28,806 nucleotides of DNA, taken from NCBI GenBank assembly GCA_035635475.1, contig DASQAZ010000105.1, positions 1 to 28,806 of the forward strand. Direction: 5' to 3'. Positions within the stretch are counted from its first letter, which is position 1. The number at the start of each line of letters is the position of its first letter. The notes beneath the pieces were generated by a model that made no database searches, was not told the origin of the DNA, and worked only from the letters and a program-made list of their open reading frames with translations. The DNA comes from VBOC01 sp035635475. Its GTDB lineage: Bacteria; Bacteroidota; Ignavibacteria; UBA10030; SZUA-254. This document shows, piece by piece, positions 1 through 6,975 of the stretch. The translations under genes and the position numbers were made by a program.

Positions 1-1
1 G

Positions 2-775
2 ATCGAGGTGCAGCGGTATGCCCCCGTGAAATCGGATGCGGTCGAGCAGGCGCAGATCATCGAAAGTCTCATCGAGCGAAAGGTCGACGGCATCGCGGTC
101 TCGGTGAACGATGCAGACGCGCTGCGTGAATCGATCGACAAGGCGGTGGATGCAGGGATCCCGGTAGTGACGTTCGACTCGGATGCGCCGAAGAGCAAAC
201 GGATTTCGTTTTACGGGACGAACAATTATGGAAGCGGGAAGACCATGGGGGAATATCTCGTGAAATTCATGGGGAAGAAGGGATCGATCGCGCTCTTGAT
301 GGGAACTCCCGGGGCGCCGAACCTGGAGGAGCGCAAAAACGGGCTCCTCGAATATCTAAAAGACTATCCCGACATTAAGGTTATTGCGACGGAGTATTGT
401 TACGATGATGTGAACAGAGCCGTGAGCGGGATGGAAGCCGTCATGCAGGCGCATACCGACCTGAAGGGATGGGTGCTCATCGGAGGGTGGGGTCTCTTCA
501 CACCGCCGCCCGGGCCATTCGGATCGCAGAAACCGGGCAACGTCACCGTCATTGCGTTCGATGCGCTTCCGGAAGAGCTGGACTATGTGCGGCAGGGTTA
601 CGCGCAGGCTCTCATCGCACAGAAGCTGTGGGGTTGGGGATACGAGAGCGTCCGGCTGCTCAAGCAGATCAATGAAGGAACAAAACCCCAGAGCGTGATC
701 GATTCCGGAGTGGACATCGTCACGAAGGAGAATGCCGAGGAATACGGAATGAAATGGAAAACAGGGAAGTTTTGA
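2..775 (+). CDS. ABC-type sugar substrate-binding protein (type I periplasmic-binding fold), 5' end missing
   Basis: The frame is open from base 2 to the TGA at 773-775, so the gene begins outside the window and its signal peptide is not visible. About 258 residues are present. The layout is that of the RbsB/xylose-binding family (Peripla_BP_4): VEQAQIIESLIERKVDGIAV, then IPVVTFDSDAP, then a second lobe with GSIALLMGTPGAPN and the late hinge VTVIAFDALPEELDYV. Such proteins bind a sugar or related small ligand in the periplasm and deliver it to an ABC permease. The ligand cannot be told from the sequence, and no permease or ATPase is visible downstream, so partners must lie upstream. The GTG at position 8 is only an internal codon (valine). 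A terminator hairpin follows the gene. Confidence 0.85.
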   Translation: MEVQRYAPVKSDAVEQAQIIESLIERKVDGIAVSVNDADALRESIDKAVDAGIPVVTFDSDAPKSKRISFYGTNNYGSGKTMGEYLVKFMGKKGSIALLMGTPGAPNLEERKNGLLEYLKDYPDIKVIATEYCYDDVNRAVSGMEAVMQAHTDLKGWVLIGGWGLFTPPPGPFGSQKPGNVTVIAFDALPEELDYVRQGYAQALIAQKLWGWGYESVRLLKQINEGTKPQSVIDSGVDIVTKENAEEYGMKWKTGKF

Positions 776-898
776 ACGGCTGAGAGGAGACGTCGTTATT
801 CAAGGGGGTATTGGCCCATGGAGTGTAGCGTTAGCATGAGCACGCAATGAATTTGGATCTAAAGAGTTCCCTGGTTTGCATTCTTGCCACGAAACTGA

Positions 899-942
899 GG
901 AGCCGATCCATCCCGATTCAACGGGACGAGTCGGCTTCTTTG
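899..942. terminator. Terminator-like hairpin between convergent genes
   Basis: AGCCGA (901-906) pairs with TCGGCT (931-936), and inside it TCCCG (911-915) pairs with CGGGA (922-926) around the loop ATTCAA. The sequence TCTTTG follows on the plus strand. It lies between the substrate-binding protein gene (+) and the protease gene (-), where a shared terminator is expected. The T-tract is short, so efficiency is uncertain. Confidence 0.6.
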
Positions 943-958
943 TGAGGATTTTCGGGTT

Positions 959-3900
959 TCAGCGCATCAGGATCATCTTCTTCACATCAATGAACTTTCC
1001 CGCCTCGATACGGTAGAAGTAAATACCACTGGCTAGACTTGACGCATTGAAACTCAAGCTACGCCGACCCGCGGTCTTATAACCGTCTGCGAGAACAGCT
1101 ACCTCTCTTCCCAATAAATCATACACTGCCAGGTGAACAAATGCATTTGAAGAAAGGGTATACTCAACAGACGTCGTCGGGTTGAAGGGATTCGGATAGT
1201 TTTGACCAAGAGAGAATTCCCTGACGATTGCCGGTCTTGGAGTTGAGATTTCGGATTCAGGCGGCGGCGGCGGAAGCTCACTTGTGGCGATAATCCTGAT
1301 CGATTGGGCCATCCGAAGAGCATCAGCTTTGAGAAGCCGTGTGTTAGGCGATGCGGATTGAGCAGAAAGGATTAACTGACCGTCCTCACTCACTTTCACC
1401 CAGTATGCTTTTCCGGGTCTAACAGTGTCTGTCGTCGCATAGCTATCTTTGTAGCCAAAGAAGTTTGAGGTCACCATTCCTGCTGGCTCGCTCATAATGG
1501 CACTAGCGGGAAGAGGAGTGCTTACAGAACCGATCATGTTCCAGCCCAATCTGACTGTAATGGTATCGGACGTAATTGAGCCTTTTCCCACAACGCCAAA
1601 CGTATCGTTAGGGCTAAACTGGAGCCAGTAGCCAAGTCCGTACTCGAGTGAGTCCGCGATCCTGTACGAACCATTCTCAAACGCGAAAGCGTTGGATGCT
1701 GAGGTAAGGAAGGCTTTCGTCCTCGACCTGTCCTTCACCTTCATGGGCAGGGAGATAAGATTCCACCTGCTCTTACTTGTAGTCATGAAAAAGGTCGTAT
1801 CCGTCGTGGTGGTAAAACTACAGACCTTTGAGAAAGGGCTTGCCCCGGCAGGGTTCTGGGCGCTCACTCTCCAGTAATATGTGACACCTTTTCCAAGCGG
1901 GTACACTCTTCGCAGTGTTTGCGACAAAAGTGGGTCATCTACGAGGAGATTTGTCAATGAGCTATCCGTCCCTAACTGGAAATGATAGCTCTTTGCAGTG
2001 AAAGATTCATTCCACTTGAGAGTCATAACCGCTGGTTGATCGGTATCTCCATTAACTGGTGATACGAGATCGGGAGGGTACTTGGGCCGGGCAGCATAAA
2101 ATCGGAAAGCCGGTTCCATCTTGTAATCAAATGCATTGAGAGAGTTGTCGACAATCCTCAGTCTCATGGAGATATAACCACCGGGCAAATCAGGAATTTC
2201 CCCCACGCTGTATCCACTCCCCTGTTGAATCAAAGTCCCCTGACTCCAAGTCGCCCCACCAAGGGGCTGAAAATACACCATGGCCGAATCAACCCCGACA
2301 TCATCTCCAACTTCGAATGTGATCCGGGTTGTATCCCGATGGTACTCATCAGAGATGTTACCATTTGTCAGAATCTGTATCTTGGTCATGTAAGGTGAGT
2401 TTGGATCTGATCTGCGGGTATCAAACTCCAGGCTCGCCGTTGAGTGGCCCGATGTGTCACCAATCCGATAATGGCTCGAGAAAAGTTGCAACCTGTAGCT
2501 TCCAGGGTTCACACCCACGCTATAACTTCGGGCGGATCCGGGCACATCATCGGGAGCATCGATGACCCCGCTCGCCACCACACTCGATCCTGAAGAAAGA
2601 GTATAATTTGTTGGCTCACCCAGGTAACCCGCCAATCTTGGATAATACCACAAGGGATGTACGAAATAGGCATAGGACGGGCTTCCCAGCTTAACTGTGG
2701 TAGATGCGTTATCCGTTTTTCCGGTCCACTGGGGGACTGCGAATCCCAACTTCACCGACAACGGATTTGCGGTGGTCGAAAACGACGGGACTCCGATACC
2801 CAGCTTCCATGAAATGGTATTCGCCGTGGTCAAATAAGACGGAAACTTGGCAGTGTCAGGAGGTATGATATTCATACCCGCGGTGCTAATCCTAGGATTA
2901 CTTGATCCTGAATATGTGACGTCGAGGGAATAATTTCCCCATGTATGATTTGGTGTTGGGGGTGAAAGATAATATGCCGTGAGTGTGTATGGTCTACTTA
3001 TCCCGACATCCAATGCGGTGGGCACAAATCCGTAACCGCCTATTGTTTGGCCGCCATCATATGATCGAACGTTTACGACTTCGTTTTGTACATTGTCTGA
3101 ATCGAACCGATAATTGACACGCTTAAATTTCGCCGTGTCGTTCTGGAGCGTCAGGGATGTGGTGATCGGACCATCGATAGTGAACGGAATCACATAAAGA
3201 TTTCCATTGTGCGGGTAAATTTGGTACGCGAGGGAAACGACCCAGGAAGAATCTAGATCGGGAAGGTCAAGTTCTTCCGGGTGCCAGAACGTATCACGGG
3301 GGCAATTAAGGAATCTTCCGCAACCTAGGGTAAACCACCCTTTAAGAGTAGAATTCTTCTTCCTGACTAGCTGGGCCCATGCGCTCGGAATGAGGGAGAT
3401 TGCCTGGCCATTTTCATCGAGAGAGCGGACGGTGATTTTGTTCTTTGAATCACCTTTTCTGAGATAGACGGTTTGGTTCGGTTCTTGCGGGATCTGTTTC
3501 AAAATCTTAGTCTTCCTATCGAAGAACGTGCCCGCCATCAAGTCTGGATCGGGAGGCCATGCACCCGGAAACCAAAAGTACATCGTGTCATTTAAAACAG
3601 GCCAGTTAAAATCCCAGATGGCATGATCAATTAACCACCAGGGCGTCTCTTCTGCGATGATTCTGAAACCCATTGAATACACGAAACAGTAAGGGACTGC
3701 AATCGTTGTCGGGGGATTAGAAGACGTTGTTGCAATTATCTTCGCGGTATAGTACAGTGGGTCTGTAACGGAGTTAAGATCATGAGTCGCATCATGATAA
3801 TTTACCGCCAATGCTACGGAAACGGATGCAGTTCCTCCGGGTGACAAGGTTACCTGTGCTGGATGGAACGTCATCGAGACACTATTGGTGCCGGTCCATG

Positions 3901-5557
3901 GAGGAACGGTAGCACTCAAACTGATCGTTTGAGATGTCGTATCAAGGTTCGTAAGAGTGATAGTGACTATGCTTTCTGCTACAGGATGTGATACGTCGAT
4001 CATGCCAAAGTGGATGCTTGACGGTTCAACGAAAATCTTTCGTGCCGCGGCATCAGAGATCGATATTCGCCCGCCCCCTTCTGTCCATGTATCCTGTCCG
4101 ATGTCGCGCGCAGTTTCCATTAGGACAGCCTTGATCCGGCCGGGGGTCCAGTCGGGATGAAGCTGGAGCAACAATGCCGCCGCGCCTGTGACTTGCGGCG
4201 TGGCCATCGACGTCCCACTGTACGATATATAACCACCCCCTAACTTCGCAGATTTGATATTGACTCCCGGGGCCACTACGTCGGGTTTAAATCCGGTGCC
4301 TAATCCCCATGTGTACTTTTCGGGTCCCCGAGAAGAGAACCCAGCGATCGTATCGCCGTTCGTCGTTGCGCCTACGGTAATCGCGCCACGTGCGACACCA
4401 GGCGATCCTATTGCGGCATAGTAAGGTCCGAGATTGCCTGCCGCAACAGCACACACAATACCACTACTTACGGCATTATTAACCGCTTGCGCGAGCGGAT
4501 CGCCACTCGGATTGCTGGGGTAAAAGGAGACATCAGTTCCAAGACTGAAATTGAGAACTTTAATTGGGGAAGGAATGGATGGATCATTATAGGGGTTCAT
4601 CGCTTTCTCAATCCCTGCTATAATCCATGAATAATATCCCATTCCCTGCGCATCAAGGACCTTAAACGCCCACAGGCGAGCCTTGTAGGCGACGCCGTGC
4701 AGCGTTGTCCCATAGTCACCCGCACAAATGCCCGCAACATGGGTACCATGTCCGTTGTCGTCCATCGGGTCAGCGTCGTTATTGACAAAGTCATAGCCCC
4801 CGACAACCTTGATGTTGGGGAATGCGGCATGACCGAGAGCAGGGTGAAGGTAATCAATGCCTGTATCCATGATTCCGATGTCAATCCCTTCGCCGTGAAC
4901 ATCATAGGTGGCCCAGACAGTAGGCGCGCCAATTACGACGTTACTCGCATCATCCGCGGCCTGTACCGTTTCATCTATGGACACGCGTGACACATAGGGG
5001 AGCTTTTGAATCTCTTCTCCGATCCACCGCTTAGTCGTGAGAGCTACTCCATTGAGGGCTGTGGTGTACTCGAAGCGAATTTGGGTGGCGGAGGTACTCA
5101 CACCGCCAAGCATCGAACGGTAGGATGCGTCGATACTTTGGATTGTATTAGAAAATTGTGCGTGTTCGGTGTGAATTGCGTTAAGAGCCGAACTAACGTT
5201 AAAGATCCTTTGTCGCCCTTTCACCGTGCTCATGTTACCGAGCGCGGGGCTCTTAAACTGAACGATGAGTCTTACATCTGCGGTGGGCGATGTATCGTAG
5301 GTCTCGTCGCTCGCATGGGCTTTGGTGAAGGAGGGCGGTGTCTGAGAGTACGAAGAAGACAGAACATCCCTGTTCAAAGCTTTTTGAAATCCAGCGAGGG
5401 AATAGCGATGAGGGAGCGTACCCTCTCCTCCCACCTCTTTCAGAGGCGTGGTCTGTTTGTAGAGCGGAGATTGGCTGAGCAAGGCCGGTGAGAATCCAAG
5501 CAAAAGCACGAACGAGAGAATGAGCCTTTGCATGGCTGTTAGACTATGACATCCCAT
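959..5557 (-). CDS. Secreted subtilisin-like (S8) serine protease with T9SS C-terminal sorting domain
   Basis: This 1532-residue protein is a predicted extracellular endopeptidase. Order of parts: signal peptide (hydrophobic LILSFVLLLGFSPALL within about residues 11-29); inhibitor-I9-like propeptide (about 95-198); S8 catalytic domain with Asp231 (MDTGID), His270 (NGHGTHVAG), oxyanion Asn375 (AAGN) and Ser450 (GTSMATP); a long beta-rich region; a fibronectin type III-like domain (about 1160-1250, with YYWRVSAQN); a WNLISLP/YWLQF-type module; and the type A sorting domain from about 1450 (LGQNYPNPFNPTTS) to the final KKMILMR. That domain sends proteins through the type IX secretion system. Start: ATG 5557 is preceded by GAGGTGGTG; an internal ATG at 5533 would give a tighter signal peptide but lacks a clear ribosome site. 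The gene is visibly more AT-rich than its neighbours. Confidence 0.95.
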   Translation of the reverse strand: MGCHSLTAMQRLILSFVLLLGFSPALLSQSPLYKQTTPLKEVGGEGTLPHRYSLAGFQKALNRDVLSSSYSQTPPSFTKAHASDETYDTSPTADVRLIVQFKSPALGNMSTVKGRQRIFNVSSALNAIHTEHAQFSNTIQSIDASYRSMLGGVSTSATQIRFEYTTALNGVALTTKRWIGEEIQKLPYVSRVSIDETVQAADDASNVVIGAPTVWATYDVHGEGIDIGIMDTGIDYLHPALGHAAFPNIKVVGGYDFVNNDADPMDDNGHGTHVAGICAGDYGTTLHGVAYKARLWAFKVLDAQGMGYYSWIIAGIEKAMNPYNDPSIPSPIKVLNFSLGTDVSFYPSNPSGDPLAQAVNNAVSSGIVCAVAAGNLGPYYAAIGSPGVARGAITVGATTNGDTIAGFSSRGPEKYTWGLGTGFKPDVVAPGVNIKSAKLGGGYISYSGTSMATPQVTGAAALLLQLHPDWTPGRIKAVLMETARDIGQDTWTEGGGRISISDAAARKIFVEPSSIHFGMIDVSHPVAESIVTITLTNLDTTSQTISLSATVPPWTGTNSVSMTFHPAQVTLSPGGTASVSVALAVNYHDATHDLNSVTDPLYYTAKIIATTSSNPPTTIAVPYCFVYSMGFRIIAEETPWWLIDHAIWDFNWPVLNDTMYFWFPGAWPPDPDLMAGTFFDRKTKILKQIPQEPNQTVYLRKGDSKNKITVRSLDENGQAISLIPSAWAQLVRKKNSTLKGWFTLGCGRFLNCPRDTFWHPEELDLPDLDSSWVVSLAYQIYPHNGNLYVIPFTIDGPITTSLTLQNDTAKFKRVNYRFDSDNVQNEVVNVRSYDGGQTIGGYGFVPTALDVGISRPYTLTAYYLSPPTPNHTWGNYSLDVTYSGSSNPRISTAGMNIIPPDTAKFPSYLTTANTISWKLGIGVPSFSTTANPLSVKLGFAVPQWTGKTDNASTTVKLGSPSYAYFVHPLWYYPRLAGYLGEPTNYTLSSGSSVVASGVIDAPDDVPGSARSYSVGVNPGSYRLQLFSSHYRIGDTSGHSTASLEFDTRRSDPNSPYMTKIQILTNGNISDEYHRDTTRITFEVGDDVGVDSAMVYFQPLGGATWSQGTLIQQGSGYSVGEIPDLPGGYISMRLRIVDNSLNAFDYKMEPAFRFYAARPKYPPDLVSPVNGDTDQPAVMTLKWNESFTAKSYHFQLGTDSSLTNLLVDDPLLSQTLRRVYPLGKGVTYYWRVSAQNPAGASPFSKVCSFTTTTDTTFFMTTSKSRWNLISLPMKVKDRSRTKAFLTSASNAFAFENGSYRIADSLEYGLGYWLQFSPNDTFGVVGKGSITSDTITVRLGWNMIGSVSTPLPASAIMSEPAGMVTSNFFGYKDSYATTDTVRPGKAYWVKVSEDGQLILSAQSASPNTRLLKADALRMAQSIRIIATSELPPPPPESEISTPRPAIVREFSLGQNYPNPFNPTTSVEYTLSSNAFVHLAVYDLLGREVAVLADGYKTAGRRSLSFNASSLASGIYFYRIEAGKFIDVKKMILMR

Positions 5558-5584
5558 GGTATCACCACCTCTACCCCCCTATCC

Positions 5585-5613
5585 AATATAGGGATTAAGC
5601 CTTCCGTTAACAA
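5585..5613 (-). promoter_or_regulatory. Sigma70-like promoter of the T9SS protease
   Basis: On the minus strand, TTGTTA (5613-5608) and TATATT (5590-5585) are separated by exactly 17 bases. The implied start of transcription lies about 20 bases before the protease ATG at 5557. Spacing and position fit well, but this phylum can use a divergent promoter consensus, so this is a prediction. Confidence 0.45.
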
Positions 5614-5697
5614 AGCAAGCCTTTATTCGGATAAGACGATGCCCAAGAGCACGGGTAAAATGAGTAATCGCACAGTTAGGAAGCCCCAAGCCCGCAG

Positions 5698-5733
5698 GAA
5701 AGTCCTACCCGTTAGCAACTATACAGGACTTTC
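5698..5733. repeat. 9-bp perfect inverted repeat, 18-base loop
   Basis: GAAAGTCCT (5698-5706) and AGGACTTTC (5725-5733) are perfect complements. They lie about 85 bases upstream of the predicted protease -35 box, inside a gene-poor stretch. The sequence could be a protein-binding operator or the stem of a structured transcript. There is no T-tract, so it is not an obvious terminator. Confidence 0.5.
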
Positions 5734-5922
5734 ACGCAAGAGGAGGTTAGTGTGATTCGCCGGTCCGCGTGTCGCAAAGCGATGCCATTGGCTGGAGTGG
5801 CTAAGGAGATGAACTACAAGAAGGTCATATCACGAAACGCGTAGGAATTTACTGCGGACAGGAGGATCCCTTTAGCGCGGCTACCCATTCTTCTCCTTTT
5901 TCTTGAATCGGAGCGGATACTC

Positions 5923-6165
5923 GTGATACCCATCACAATCCAGTTTGATGAATCTCGATTTATTGAGAGCGATCCCCCCCAGAGGCAGCCAGAATTCGTG
6001 TTTCGCGGACTCATGAATGACGCGGGAGCAATGCATTCGTTAGATTTCATATTTCTAAACGTCGCCATTCTCATCTCGATTACGTCTCTCTACGTAGCGT
6101 ATCAGTATTTTCTCCTTCGAAGGAGAATCAAACTCGGATATTACAGAGACGTCCCGACTCAGTAA
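5923..6165 (+). CDS. Possible small single-pass membrane protein
   Basis: This 80-residue reading frame starts at GTG 5923 with GGAG nine bases upstream. It has one clear hydrophobic segment (about residues 43-65, FIFLNVAILISITSLYVAYQ) followed by a positively charged tail (RRRIKL), as in a single-pass protein with a cytoplasmic C-terminus. I recognise no family. In the same frame, upstream, lies a short reading frame (ATG 5809 to TAG 5842) with a better ribosome site, so the whole could be the remnant of a longer gene broken by a stop. A minus-strand frame over the same bases (5814-6074) looks less protein-like. The membrane segment is the only support for a real product. Confidence 0.35.
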   Translation: MIPITIQFDESRFIESDPPQRQPEFVFRGLMNDAGAMHSLDFIFLNVAILISITSLYVAYQYFLLRRRIKLGYYRDVPTQ

Positions 6166-6180
6166 CAACACGCCTCAAAT

Positions 6181-6234
6181 CCTCAGTCCTCTCAACACCC
6201 TCAGTCCTCTCAACTTCCTCAGTCCTCTCAACTC
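6181..6234. repeat. Three tandem 18-bp repeats
   Basis: Three adjacent 18-bp units at 6181-6198, 6199-6216 and 6217-6234 share the core CCTCAGTCCTCTCAAC and differ only in the last two bases (AC, TT, TC). A partial unit (CCTCAAAT) precedes them and CCTCAT follows. The tract sits between the small ORF and the 3' end of the response regulator gene. One strand is strongly pyrimidine-rich. Function is unknown. Confidence 0.85.
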
Positions 6235-6255
6235 CCTCATCCGCCCGTAGCTTCC

Positions 6256-6273
6256 CGCGGTCGCCCCACCGCG
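6256..6273. other. Short hairpin downstream of the response regulator
   Basis: CGCGGT (6256-6261) pairs perfectly with ACCGCG (6268-6273) around a six-base loop. It lies just beyond the 3' end of the response regulator gene on the minus strand. There is no T-run on either side, so it is at best a weak or Rho-assisted terminator. Confidence 0.3.
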
Positions 6274-6294
6274 AAAACGTTCCCTCCTTTGTCC

Positions 6295-6975
6295 CTACTT
6301 AACGAATTTATATCCCGCGGTGTGAACCGTCAGTATATGTTTCGGTTTTGAAGGATTCGATTCAATCTTCTTCCGCAACGAAAGAACGTAGTTGTCGACC
6401 GTCCGGGTCGTGGGGAAGCGTTCGTAGCCCCACACTTCATCCAGGAGCATGTCCCGCGTAACCACTTCGCTTTCGTGTTGAATGAAGTACTTCAGCGTTT
6501 CAAATTCCCTCGAAGACAAATCCAGCGGTCGTTTGTTCTTCGAGGCCTCCTGCTTCTTGAAATCCACGTACACATCCCCGAATGAGTATTCATCAATATC
6601 TTTGGTCAATTCCGCCTTGCGCCTGAGGAGGGCTTTGATGCGAGCGTGGAGCTCCCGAAGGCTGAAGGGCTTGGTAACGTAATCGTCGGCGCCGAGTTCA
6701 AGGCCGAGTACCTTATCCATCTCCTCGGTCTTGCTCGTCAGCATCAGAATCGGGGTATTGACTCCCGCCCCTCGCAAGTCCTTGCAGACATCCTCCCCGT
6801 TCTTTCCCGGAAGCATCAGATCGAGAATTACAAGATCGATGTTCTCCCTTCTCGCAAGCTGATAGCCTCGTTCGCCATCGGACGCGGTCAACACATCATA
6901 GTGCTGGGCGCGGAGACTGTCGGTCAGGCTCATCGAGATGGCCGGATCGTCTTCGATCAGGAGAATTCGTTTCAT
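6295..6975 (-). CDS. OmpR/PhoB-type two-component response regulator
   Basis: This 226-residue protein has the family's usual length. The receiver domain (about 1-120) contains the acidic pair Asp9/Asp10, the phosphoacceptor Asp52 (LVILDLMLPG), Thr80 and Lys102 (DDYVTKPF). The winged-helix DNA-binding domain (about 130-226) ends in the typical VDNYVLSLRKKIE and TVHTAGYKFVK motifs. When phosphorylated by its kinase it should bind promoter DNA in the cytoplasm. Its ATG overlaps the last four bases of the upstream histidine kinase gene, so the two are translationally coupled and almost certainly a cognate pair. Its target genes cannot be read from the window. Confidence 0.95.
   Translation of the reverse strand: MKRILLIEDDPAISMSLTDSLRAQHYDVLTASDGERGYQLARRENIDLVILDLMLPGKNGEDVCKDLRGAGVNTPILMLTSKTEEMDKVLGLELGADDYVTKPFSLRELHARIKALLRRKAELTKDIDEYSFGDVYVDFKKQEASKNKRPLDLSSREFETLKYFIQHESEVVTRDMLLDEVWGYERFPTTRTVDNYVLSLRKKIESNPSKPKHILTVHTAGYKFVK

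Larger units (their letters stand above)
5558..5922. other. Intergenic region upstream of the protease
   Basis: This 365-bp stretch has no convincing gene. It holds the predicted protease promoter (5585-5613) and the inverted repeat at 5698-5733. An isolated ATG at 5809 has a strong AAGGAG-like site overlapping it, but that reading frame is only 11 codons long (MNYKKVISRNA) and ends at the TAG at 5842. The longer plus-strand frame 5546-5755 has no protein-like character. Confidence 0.5.

Noticed and set aside
5006..5491. 161-residue plus-strand frame
   Set aside because: It is antisense to the signal and propeptide part of the protease and has no family features.
5640..5760. Possible cyclic-di-GMP or other known riboswitch before the protease
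   Set aside because: Apart from the 9-bp inverted repeat I could not match the conserved core of any riboswitch class by eye.
6181..6234. CRISPR-like array
   Set aside because: The three units are directly adjacent with no spacers, and no cas gene is present.
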